Source of the DNA: Ciona intestinalis
Lineage: Eukaryota; Chordata; Ascidiacea; Phlebobranchia; Cionidae
Length of the DNA stretch: 64,000 nt
Assembly (NCBI RefSeq): GCF_000224145.3
Contig: NC_020175.2
Location: forward strand, 669,948-733,947
Direction: 5' to 3'
Below the pieces are notes generated by a model. The model was not told where the DNA came from, searched no databases, and saw only the letters and a list, made by a program, of their open reading frames with translations. A program made the position numbers and the translations under genes. Shown piece after piece: positions 1-11,897 of the stretch. Numbering within the stretch: position 1 is the first letter of the stretch; each line of letters begins with the position of its first letter.

Positions 1-3000
1 GCGATTTATATTTAGACGCCGCAGAATTCAATGCACTTTTGACTTGACGTACGCAGTTTGACCCCTCAACGAAAGCGAGACGTCTCAAGATGAGTCCACA
101 GCACGCTAGCGAGTCAAAGAAGACGAAAATAGATTTTTATATCGAAAATTTAATTTTCCAAACTTTGAATGACGTACGAGAGGATATTTATCTGTTTTGA
201 CTGTCGCTACTTTAAAGCACCAACAGCTGCGTGTATATACGCCTCTTCGTTGTCAGATAGAATTACAAATGTGTGTATATACTTTCAACTTTTACCATTT
301 CATTTTCGTGACAAGGTGCCTTGCGGGTCATGTCAGCGCGTGCTTATTGGGCCAGGGTATATTACGTTGTTGCATTTTATAAATATGATTCTTACATGGT
401 TATATTTCATTCGAAACTATAGTTGCAGATTCTTCTACGAATTTATTTTTTTAAGAATGTTTCTGCAATATTAATGCGCCAAATTCATGCCTTTGTATCG
501 GCGTGAGTGTCGTTTCGTCATTAATCCATGCTTTTCGGCTTAATTACTGCACGCTCCATTTTTCGCATGCCGTATATCACGTTTTATTTTTACGCTGTTC
601 GACGCTTCTGGTAGTCGGTCAAAGTTCACTTCATGAATTTATGAGCGATTAGACCTAAAGTGTGATATTCTGTGACGTAAGCGCTATTCTTTTGAACAAT
701 TTTCATTCATTGTTTGACGCAAAACATAAGTCCCATTTCCTGACGTGAGAGAATCGTTTTGAGTTGTAAATTCAGCAGATACCATCACCCCGTCAATAAC
801 AACCACTTTCCATGGACTTTGCCAATAATTGTAACGACCCATTGCTATAGGTCACTTTCCCCTCGAACCTCTTGCTTTGATTGCAAACAACTCGGCTTTG
901 TCCCTGCCCGTGTTTGGTGTAACGACGCAAAATAACTGGATTATGACAGTCGTCGGTGACTCACGAAAATTGGTAAAAGCGTTTGAACAATTAAAGCGGC
1001 TCGCCAAATAAACAGGTTATGCTCCCGAGTTCCAAGGATTCTGTAATTGTTTTACTTCAAACCAAATCAAACGTAAAGCTGTGTTGCTCCTTGGGTCGGG
1101 ACGCTGAACCTTTGCTTTCCGTTATAACAGTTAAAGTCCTCGAGTAATTGACATGACAAATTGGTTCTGTCCAAACACCTTTGTGTGTTGTTTTGCCCAA
1201 CCTGTCACCGAAGGATTTCGTTACAAAACTGAGAAATTTCAAGCGGTAGTAATAAATCAGCCATTTTCCACCTTTAAGGCATTTTTCTTGCACTCGTTTT
1301 TAAATTTTCCGAACGAGTCAGTTAGGTTTATGGAAAATGCTAATATAGGAAATATCCAGATGCGGAAACCGTTTTCCGACCCGAAAAACGTCGGGCGCAT
1401 TTTAGGCAACTATCGACAAAAAGCTAAATTGTGGCCACGACTTGGCGAAGTTAAATGGTGCATGAAATGTGTGTTATTTTCCCGTGTCGAGGGCTCAAAC
1501 AGAATTTCGCATTTCATGCTTTCTAAGAGGCGATTGTGAATTTGATTGTTTACGGCAGATGCTTTCAAACTAAAATGACAATAACGGTGCTGATTTAATC
1601 TCAATACAAACGCAAAAGCCCATACAAAATACGATTGTCTTCATTTTAAAAGTTTCGGTTTAAAAACCAAACCCAGCTTCAGTGATGTCAGAAGTTAAAA
1701 CGTTGTAAATAGTAAATTGGTTCTTGTATAAAATGTGTTCTAACAACACTGTATACTGTACCTATTACTGTAAATGATTTTAAAATGGCACACAATTTAT
1801 TAGTAGAGAATACGTATGAGGTATGTTTTTATTAGGCCAGAATTAGGCTTTTAGTCATGCATTTTATGCATATCAATAGTTTGTATATTCAAAAGTCAAA
1901 AATATTCTATTGTTCGTTTACCGTCCATCAATTTACCCTCAGTAATGTCCTACATTCGTATAGAGAAACACTCATTCAGAAATAACTCTTTTGTCACACT
2001 CGACATACAGGGTAAGGCCATTTAACTAATTCCTTCAAATATTGATCGCTTCTTTTGTTACATAAACTGTAGAAAATGTCAGGATCGGCCGAGCCTACTT
2101 AACATTGCTTTTATTGACGTAGTGCGGTTTTGTGTGACGCATTTCACAGTTTTGATGTTGTAAGGGAAAGTGTAAGAAACGGATCAAATATCGACTAAGC
2201 CGCTACTGTTATCTCCTGGAAGTTAATACGTTTCACCAAGCCGTCCGTGACCTGTGATCTCGGCAAGGTGCCTTTCATTTCATTAATCGCGTTTTACCCT
2301 ATTACCATACCCCACCCTCCACACTCGTGGATTACGATGTGTATTAAGCTTCTATACCGACAGCGATGAGAGAGATTATATAAAATGTCAGCAACCTCAT
2401 TTGAGTGCGGTATACCTCCTTGTGTGCTGCCATTCCTGGTTTCCTAAGTTTCAATCATTACATAATCATTCAACCTTTGAATTGTTTGTATAATTACACA
2501 CAGCAAGTTATATATCGCCTCTCAAGTTTCCCGTATTTTAGGTATTTCCATATATAGTATAGGTCGGGGTAAGATGGGATGTGTTTTGATCTGTATATAT
2601 CAAAGGGTTGTTAATTGTTGCAAACACGATAAAGAAGCATAGGATGTTATGGTAATGGAATTCATTTTACCCCAAAGTACTATTTGTATATTCTCTGCTT
2701 TAATGTATAGTCGCCATAAAGACACAAGTATACTAATATGTTATAATAAATTAGTTGTACGAAAGGTAAATTGGCACTTTCATTTTACTGTTAATCCGAC
2801 CCTATATTCGTTGTTTTCCACTAAATATATTCTTCGTTACCGCACATATAATTTCCAAATGGAATAGTAGATTGTCTCGTTATATTGAACCAGCTATTTT
2901 AACTTGGGGGCGTGCAAGAATCCTAACCATCTTATACATCAGTTAAACTAATCACAGCTTTGAATACTTCTTATATATTATAAGTAAATGTGCCATGAAC

Positions 3001-5924
3001 CGTATAGCCAAACGTTATTCATATACCCGGGTTCTCTGATATCTAACTACTAGCTCTGTCTCGTCTATTTCCCGTCATGACCAAATTAAACACAAGATTA
3101 ACAGGAAACAGATAACCAGACGATTTCCATCCTTATCGTATTGTTTTCCTGCTAATGAACGATGGGGTGCTACATAACATTGATAGAACCAAAATAGAAG
3201 GTACATACATGGCTCCCTTTTGATGTATTGCAATGTTATTGTTCAACTTTTTTGCTTCTATTTTTACATTTGCGTCCCTTTTCAATGTGAATTCGACGGA
3301 GACGACGACGTTACGCACGTCTCGTCGATCTAAGTTAAAGTCCTTCTGCTGATTTCACACGATCGCCATTTTATAACCGTTTAATGAAGCGTGGGGGGCG
3401 TGGGACGTTGGAATGCCCGGCGTTACGTGGTATATATGCAGCGTTTGAACTGTATCCATTTTTAACGTAGCAAGAGCCACGATTTTATCTCAGCACGCTC
3501 TTTTTCATTTCATGTATTTTATTAATAGCGTAATTTAACGGCTGTGGTTATGCTGTTGATTCCGTTTTCTTCGTTGCTTTAATATTCGACTTTTATTTCC
3601 AAAAATATATATTAAAAGTATAATAATTATGTTAAGAGCATGGTTAAATATAATCAGCTATAGGTATTCCGTGATCTGTAAAGAAACTATAAACCATTAC
3701 CTAGCGGTGGAATCTATTTCCACTTTGCGTGTGTTCTTTGTCTATTCGCATGGAATGTGCTCGTCAAAAGGAGGAAGATTTTTTTAAAAGCCGCACCAAT
3801 TCGTATTTTTGTCGTGTCGACAGACACCGATACCGCTTGCCCATTGTCGCCGTTCCGCCCAAGTGATTCCGGAAGTGTTCGGGTCACGTGGGTGGCTTGA
3901 TCATCAGGCTTCTGTATAGGGGTGTACATGGAACCCCTTAGCCCGGGTCTCGACCCCAGGGTCACAGTGTCTAGTGGTTTGGTTGTCTGCAACCACACGT
4001 TCCCACTGCGGCTCGAATGCGTGACAAGTCAATGCAACACCCACGTGCGAAATATTTCAATGACTCGGCTGTATCGGTAGAAACAACATCCGAATTCAGC
4101 GGTTTCACGTCATATTCTTGCACGTTTTGGTCTGTTCAACACGTGTATACTAAATTTTGAAATGGCACGTTTTTTAAATTACTCGCCGGTACTTGTTTCA
4201 GGTTGCAGTAAGATGTTCTATGTTTTCATATTCTTTTTTTATTGGTCTATTTGGTGATAAACAAAGAAAAATTACAGAAGTATATATCCGTATTCCCGCG
4301 ACTCTAAAAAAGCGATTTTAATTGTAAAAAAAACCCGATTGGAAAATATGGGATATTATGTGCGAACAGTATACCCATCTTGCCCCGCAGTACTATATAC
4401 ACACAAGAATCTTGTCAATTTAGCGTATTTCGCGTTACATACTTACACGTTGTGATCCGTTTAAAAACGTGAAAAGAAAATTTAAACTCGTCTGATTTTC
4501 GGATTTTCTGTCTCATTCGTGGGCGTATGTCTCTCTATATTGTAAAGTTTACGTGGCTTAGCTACGCTGGCAAGCTATGCCATGTTTGTTGCTCGTGTCA
4601 ATACAGCAAGGATACGAGTATAAGAATTAAGAGGCTATCCTTCCGTTGTGTGGACGTGTGTTTACACCTAACACAAGCAAAAAATCCTCGACCATCGCCG
4701 CCCTATGGTATAATATTTCACGTCCATGCCTCGAAACACTCGGCTCAATCTTGCCTTTCTGGTTGCTTAAATAAACAGCCGCACTTCGCTGCTTAACATA
4801 TTTACTTGATAGAGGAATCCGTCTTTGTCTAGTTTGCTAGAAATTGAGCTTTCCTGAAGAATTTGAAATTCGTGGTCACGGTTTTCACCTCTTTGTTAAT
4901 TAGTATCAGTCAACACAGCAGACGCCAGGCATTTATTGCACCTATAAGGCTTGTTTACCACCTTCATGTATAGTATATAGGTTCGGTTAATGCTCAATTT
5001 TATTATTCTTCTTTTTTCGGCTCATTTGGTATAAAACAAAGTACGTTTACAAAGTTATATAACCGTACCTCACAACTTTAAAAGAGCGTTGTTAATTGTT
5101 AAAACACGACTAGAAAATATAGGATATCATGTGTTAATGGTAATTGGTATCCAGCAGTCTTATATGTTGCCGAGGCCTACCTAAATAACGGTTCGACCGA
5201 GTAGCAACCTTGATAGTGCAATGTTTACGAAATACTAGATTATATGAACAAGGTATTTGCCAAACCATGGCCACAATATCCCTTGGGCGTATAATTGCCA
5301 GCGATCTTCATGTTCTAAGTCTTTTATTCTGCAACCTGTAAGGTAGGATTGGGCTATTCTATAATGATTGCAGTACACGCAGCAGCTGTTATAGAATGAT
5401 AGGCATTTTTGAGAGACGGAAAATTTCCACGGTCGCACGCATGTCATATGTAGTTCACATTCGTGGTTGTTAATTTCAAAGGAAAACGATAAAACAGTGC
5501 AAAATATGATGTCTTGTGTGAAACGCTGTTATTTTCACTGTCCGCCGTCGGCCGTCGTGGCTATATTACGTTTAGGCACGGTGATAATTTAGGTAGGATA
5601 ATTGCAAAGCTTGGTTGTAGTAAAATACACGGGCGGATTTTGCTTTCTGTGTAATGACATAAGTACAAGTACGCAGCTGCGGGCTGTGGCCTACCCAGTC
5701 AGCATCATACGACCATCTCTTTATGTGGTCGTCGGTTCTGTTTGAACTCCCTGCTTTCAATTGGCATTTTAAACCTGTGAAGAGGGGCGAGGTACAGTTG
5801 ACATTACGACAAGAACTTTTGGAGCTGGTTTGAAGTCTGAACTGAAATTGATTGATAAATTTTCAGTGGTGGTGCTTTATTGGAGCATTATTGCATAACC
5901 ATAACTGAATTTGAATGGATTAAA

Positions 5925-6175
5925 GGGTGTGAATGGATGAACGTAACCTCGGTATCCTTTTGTGGCGGGGCGACGACAGTTGTTATAACACAGGTGTTTT
6001 ATTTGTACATCTTTTCCAGGCTTACACGTTATCACATATATAACTTCGTAGGTTATTATTTTTAGTATACCGCTGATATAATTTGGACAAACCATTAAAT
6101 ACCACTGTGTTGGAGAAATTGCTGTTAAGTGTGTTTGCCCGTTAGTGGGTGCTGCATATGTAAGCACATTGTTTT
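5925..6175 (-). repeat. Degenerate tRNA-derived SINE copy
   Basis: On the minus strand this matches the body and tail of the SINE seen at 58890-59222: the 'TTGGAGAAATTGC..TTAAGTGT' block at about 6110-6135 and the tail block with 'CGTTATAAC'-like and 'GAATGGATGAA'-like sequence at 5925-6000. The head with its promoter boxes is not clear. Confidence 0.5.
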
Positions 6176-6837
6176 CAGACTGTTGCTGGTATACCGTGAA
6201 ATTGGATAACAGCCATAGAATAATTCGTAACTCTATCTCTCAAAGTAAACAATATTCTTTGACCTTCAGTGGTGAAACACTAGCGGTTGTAAAGGTGTTA
6301 TGACGTCTTGGTCCAATCCATTTCTCAATACATAACAGTTTCAAGTATGTCAACAAAAGCTTCAACCGATTTTATACCAATATTCAGTCACAACAAAACA
6401 CTCACAACACTATTCCTGCTCACAGAGTATTCAATAACTTTGTCAATCTATAGTAATCCACTTTTCACACGATTTTAACCCGACAGTCACCCTTTTGGTC
6501 ATGGGACAGAACACATTAAATGGGTGATTCACTTAGGATATAATTTGTGGGGGTCTTACATCATTCGGCGACAAATTTTTAACAGTCTTAAATCAGAAGT
6601 TGGCGCATAAAACGTTCAAGTTTCTTCCTTTTAAAAGCGATTTTCTCCATAACTACGCAATGATTCAGCGAACCCAGCTAGTTATGACGTAACACAGATT
6701 GCCATATATGGTAAATTTTATAAGTAACGGTAAATAATAAGCACGTGTTGATTTATCTGTCAAAGTTTAGAGAAAATAGCGACTCGCTGTTCAACTTACA
6801 GCGATATAACTGTGTTAACACACATACGTGTAGTAAC

Positions 6838-7036
6838 ATATAGTAAGCTGGGGAAAGATGCCCATGTTATTATCTTCCAACGTCCTTTTTAAAAGTAAAG
6901 AAAGAATTGTTACAGTTTTAGAAAACTGTAGGTCCCGATCCTAAAAGTGCGTTGTTATTTGCTAAAAGCTCGATTAAGAAATATGAGATATTATGCGCTA
7001 AATGTATCTATCTTACCCCACAGTGCTTTATACTGG
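6838..7036. mobile_element. Short inverted-repeat element (MITE-like), 'ggggaaagatg' family
   Basis: Left end reads 'agctggggaaagatgcc' and right end 'atcttaccccacagtgc', an imperfect inverted pair. The interior has the block 'gttgttatttgctaaaa..cgatta' shared with other copies (2555-2700, 7545-7731, 11925-12115, 39527-39909). There is no coding capacity. A second copy lies at 7545-7731. Confidence 0.55.
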
Positions 7037-7544
7037 TATTGCTATAGGCTAGAAACAGCCATAGTTTATAATAAAACTGATACAAGTCAAAATTGAAACT
7101 TAAATTACATTTGTATTGTTTCAGTCTATTCTTCTATTCAGGGTAATTGAGCCGTGACTGCGTTTTTCGCCGACAGCGTTGTAAGTACTGTTGTCGTCAA
7201 TAGGTTACTACAGTAAAGAAGAACTGATAACAGAATCCAGGAGAAGAAGGGTAATAGTACAGCCATCGCTTCGTACTGTAAGCTACTCATACAGAACTCT
7301 TGTGTAAGTTGTTTTGTCGCGTTTTTAATACGTGGCTGGCAGGTTAGGTATAGATTAACTAGAGGTTTATTTACATAACGTTGGCTGTGAACAGCAGATG
7401 GTATAAAGTCTGTTCAAGTAAGGCAAGGTTAATGGTTCCTTATTTGTATATACTGGTGTTCAATCTATTGCCAGGAACTGTATTAATCCCAAAACTGCAC
7501 GTACACAGTATAGCAGATGTCTAGAGTCTAGTTTCGTAGTATAT

Positions 7545-7731
7545 TACTGGGGGGTAGAATGGATACCGTTTGCGGCTAAATCAAATATTTTCTGATCGAG
7601 TTTTTAACGATTATCAACGCCTTTTGCAGTCGTAACGATACGGTTATATTTATGTAAATATTCTTTGCTTTTTACCAAATCGGACGATATTAGAATGAAA
7701 ACCGAGACCATTCTACCCCAACGTACTATAT
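7545..7731. mobile_element. Short inverted-repeat element (MITE-like)
   Basis: The left end 'actggggggtagaatgg' and right end 'cattctaccccaacgta' form an inverted pair. The interior carries 'cgagtttttaacgattatcaac', as in the other members of this family. Non-autonomous; no open frame of note. Confidence 0.55.
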
Positions 7732-8446
7732 TACACAACAGTGAAAGGGAAGTAGTAAATATGCAGACATATGTTGTGGTAATGTCGTTTCAGTTGATTT
7801 GCGTATTGCCCAGACGTATAGACAGGTTAGTGTGTGTGGGTGGTACAAGGGAAACTACGCTAATAGTTCTCTGTGTTTAGTTAAGAGATCCATACAGGTT
7901 TTGAAACTATAATCGAAAACGTATTAACTACTACTTGAGTAGTTGTCTTATGTTCGTAGGCGGATTCGTGATTCATAATTCGGTCACTTCAGTGTCGTTT
8001 TAAATAAATGTTTCGCTAATTATATTAGAACGCCACGTAACTCTACGAATCCGGAAAATTTGATACTCATCTGTTATTATACGGCTATTGGGCTCTGGCG
8101 GGCGCGCGAGTGCTGAATACAATCAGTTACTTTGTTCTAGATTTTGCGCCTCGTTCAGCGGTTATTCTATCCCGCTGCTTTGGCATTTGAGAAAGATTTA
8201 AAATTCTCGCTGCAAATTTGTGTGAAAATACCACGGGTCTGCTTTTGAGGGCTCGAGGCGAAATGCAGATAGCAATCATTGTTCTATTCTTTGCCTGTCA
8301 TGGAAACGGAAAGCCATAGTATGTACAGCGATTAAGTTGTCACCACCGCAGTAAACATAACGTAAACTTCATTTTTATCTCCTTGAATACAGTACAACAG
8401 GTTGAATGAATAAAAACGACGGAGAAAAGTTTAGCAACAAAACGTG

Positions 8447-8665
8447 TCAATTAAAAAGCGTGGTTGCAAAACCCGAGATAGGATAAGCTCTCAGTGAGAT
8501 GTAGTTATTTAAAAGTAAATACCGTGCAAATTGATTAAAAACCGTGGCTGCTAAACCCAAGTAACAATAACTCACAATGAGTTGTAGTTCAGCGTATGCT
8601 TTATAAGGTGTATGTGGTACCGTGTAAATTGATTAAAAGTCGTGGGTGCTAAACCCAAGTTAAAA
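8447..8665. repeat. Three imperfect direct repeats, about 80-100 bp period
   Basis: A block reading roughly 'aattgattaaaa..cgtgg.tgc.aaaccc' starts near 8447, 8529 and 8626. It is followed each time by AT-rich spacer, and in the first two units by a 'gag(a/t)tgtagtt' block. The units are clearly diverged. No open reading frame runs through them. Confidence 0.6.
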
Positions 8666-11437
8666 CGTCACTATTGTATTTAAGTATATTGCTGGTGCCT
8701 TTATAAAGAAAGTGTGTAGCAGAAGGCGTTGTTTAATTTGTGCAAATGCAGATGGTATTGATTTATTGATCCACCCTTCGTTTACTCAGATCCTCCGTCA
8801 GCGCAAAACTATAACACTTGCGAAGATCAATATAAACGGTGACGTCATTATATCACCTTTTCTCTGTCGCCAATACTTTGTTATTACAGCTCGGGTAATA
8901 CTAAGCGTCAAACCACAATGACGTCTTGAGGCAATGTCGCATACGCCGGCACAGGTGCCTGGCTTCGTGGAAGCACCGACTACTTCCTCTCGCATGGAGA
9001 ATTCCGTATCAGTAATTCAGCCACGCTTATAAAATATTCACCAGCCATCCGCACCCGGCAGACTTTTACTGTCCGCGGAGACCTGTTCCCCTTAAACCGC
9101 CTCCCCGCAATGCCATCTTAATCAGAGACGCGCCCAACTCCCCAAACGCCTGGCTTATAGTCAGGTGCAAGCGACTTCCTCCACGGCATTACTCGTAAGG
9201 TCCATTGCCATAATCATGAAAGTCACTTCACCGAACAACTTCCGTGGCTGCATTGGAATTAGCTTCGTACCGTGAGAATCGCATTGTTTTCCCGTTGTAA
9301 CTTTCTCGTTCTCTTACTCGACATTCTGCTTCTCCTTTGCGCTTGATTACGTAGGTACCACGTGTGCTAGCGTGAGCAGGAAAATGACGTAAGCAAGCGC
9401 AATTATAGCCCGCTGTATTTGAAGTTACAGGATCATTAAAATAATCGTTGGCTCCGCTCTTTGTCGGTTGCTGTAATAAGCCTGAATTTTCCCTTGGATC
9501 GATTCGTATTGACATTGTAGCACTTCCACGCTGCGGCAGTTCGCCTATGCTGTGTGTCTGTTTCAAAGGCTTACAAATAGTTGTGAACGGATCTATTGTG
9601 ACATGATTTTCAAGCGGATTGTCGCACATCGGTGTAAATTCTCACCTTCGCGGGATCTGAAGGCACGCAACTCCGGGGTAAAGCGTGTGAAGATTTCTTT
9701 TGATTAGGATTTTCGAATTGGTCTGTAAGGCGACTCAGTAGCCTGATCTGTGCGTTTGATTTCTCATATTAATCCTTAAAAAATATGCGAGTCCCGGGTA
9801 TAGTGGCCTAACGAGTTCTGAAGAACCTCTTAGTAACCCCGCGTCGGATTATTACGGCAGGCCATTGTTTTAGGCGGAAACCGACCCGCATTTTTCAATG
9901 CCAGTAAAGACACCTGGCCAAATATCAATACTAAGTCGATGGCCCGACCCCATGGGTTAGAGAGAGCATGTTGGGACTTTATAGCGTGCGAACCGAAGTC
10001 TAATCGTAATCCATAAAAATTCCGTTTACTGAAGCAGCATCCGTTTTGCTGGCCACCCGACCGACACCGGAATAAACTAAAAGCGCAATCACCACGTTCA
10101 TTGTGACATCACAATGCCTGCTTACGCGATGCAACGTACAATCATCGCATCACAATAGGACGCGTATAATCTACCTGGCTCGCGCTAAATTGAATAGCTG
10201 AAATATCCGAATTTTAACCTCAGAAATTCCGGTGGTGAAGTAAATTGTAAACCAATGGGACACAGCCGTGAAAGTGGGAGAGATCGCCGTGTGGCCATCG
10301 GCTAGCGAGGCTGCCTATTTACGATTCTGTACCTTTATAACACCGGGCCTCGGTTGAAAACTTGGCTTTCGACACACGGGTTTTACATACTTCCCACGAA
10401 GAGTCATAGCTTTAAGTCCCAGGTTACTTTGGGTTGAAAACCTGTCGCGGATTTAGTCACTTAACATATCGTTAGCTATGCCACTCGCCCCAGGATACGG
10501 ATGTTTTAAACTTGCCACAATTCGTGATATGTATGTGTGGCAACAAAACCGAGGAAAAGCTTCGCGATTTTGGCGAACTTTCCCTGTTATGAGAGATCTG
10601 ATTTCGGCTGGCGGTTTTCGTCGTGAAATTCTAGCGCCGCGGAGTCACCGGAGAGGGTTTTAGGGATTTCTGACCTTTCAAAGAATTTATGAATTTTTGG
10701 CTTCAATGCACGGGTATTGGAACTCAGGTTTATTCGAGTCGTGTGGCTTGTATTGCGTTGAACCGGCTTGCCAGCTGCTGATGTGAACAAGGGGCACTTC
10801 TCACATGTTGCAGGTCGTGATTTTTGACCCGATAACGCAATAAATAGAATCGCTTTCGGTCAAGAACATTGCGACTGACTGGTGTTATATTTTTGCCTTT
10901 CATGCGTAATTCATGTTTCTGATTCTCCCATCCTATCCATCGCTTTAGTCTCACGCTTTGCCTTTTTCTCTTCGCCAACATGTAGTTTAAAAATCCACAG
11001 TCTGCGGTAGAGTGTTCGCCACTCGGTCGAGTGAATGCTTCCAGGAACAGCAAGACAGTGGGATGAAGATCAGGCTGTGTGAATGCAGCATTAAACAAAC
11101 TGTGGCGCTAAGACTGTTGCAAATATTGACTTATAGTACGGATGAATGGCTTAGAATAATTGTTATTTAGGGTAGAATTAGATTGTGACGGTTCACACGA
11201 GTGCACTGCGGCCTAGATAAGCCACAGTATACAAACATACGTGTGTGCAGCATTCCTGGTGGTATTTCTTAGAAAGGCATTCTGTTTTTTCAGGTGTTTG
11301 AAAATTTATGTAGAAATCTGCTATAAATTATTATCCGTTCTGAAAGCGGTTTTGTGTCTCATTTTGTTTTCTGGAAAGGTTTTTAAAAACTGCGCACTTT
11401 GACGGATTATTCGAAACAACGATTTGCGTTCTTCGCC

Positions 11438-11897
11438 ATGACGATGAACGAATGTACGAACACAGTTGAAGAAATTGCTGGGCTTCGGAGGACCCGTGGT
11501 GTCACCGTTTTATGCTCGGGATCCGTGCAAGAAGACGCCGAACTTCAGTTCTTAATTTCCGGCCAAACTTCCGAATCGGGCCGATGTCCCTGTAACCACA
11601 GCTCGCCATTGCGGCGGCGAGTCCAGCTGCCCGATAAAGTCAACCCCGGCGACGACACCTCGTCAAGTTCCCTTCAATTAAGTTATTCCAGGAGCTTGGG
11701 CGAGGGATCAACGCTAAGTCGATCAATCCGTTTGAGATTATCGTCACTTTCACGACCGGTTCAATCACGTTCGCCGCTAACGAGCATAGGATTGCAATAC
11801 CTGACGACAGTCCTCCTTCTATTAATAGCTTTTCCATGCTCCAAAGTTGTAGCAAGCCACTCCATTTACGCTAAAGTACCACTGACAAGAACCGACG
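11438..11897 (+). CDS. Semaphorin exon 1: N-terminal extension and hydrophobic signal segment
   Basis: The first ATG after an in-frame stop (11384) is at 11438; a second in-frame ATG lies two codons later. The exon encodes about 117 polar Ser/Arg-rich residues, then a hydrophobic run at residues 118-139 ('[19 protein letters not shown]') that looks like a signal peptide, then a short lead into the sema domain. It ends in phase 1 at GAC G|GTAACA and joins 12425 in frame. Ordinary semaphorin signals start within the first few residues, so either this is an internal signal/anchor or the true start lies in a transcript form not visible here. No ATG lies closer to the hydrophobic run. Confidence 0.65.

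Larger units (their letters stand above)
1..11437. other. 5' flank of the semaphorin gene, no gene recognised
   Basis: I read both strands and saw no exon series with matching splice phases and no familiar protein family. Open frames here are short (up to about 130 codons) and have no recognisable motifs. The stretch holds a few degenerate copies of the short inverted-repeat elements (around 2555-2700, 4200-4403, 6838-7036, 7545-7731), one SINE relic (5925-6175) and a small tandem repeat (8447-8665). It may hold 5' untranslated exons and control regions of the semaphorin, but nothing in the sequence proves this. Confidence 0.5.

Noticed and set aside
1153..1539. 128-codon open frame on the plus strand
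   Set aside because: No family features, no splice links, and an overlapping open frame on the other strand. Typical of chance in this base composition.
9228..9629. 133-codon open frame on the minus strand
   Set aside because: No motif, signal or splice context. Longest in its area but within chance expectation.
10730..11098. 122-codon open frame on the minus strand
   Set aside because: Basic, featureless translation without neighbours in phase; no recognised domain.
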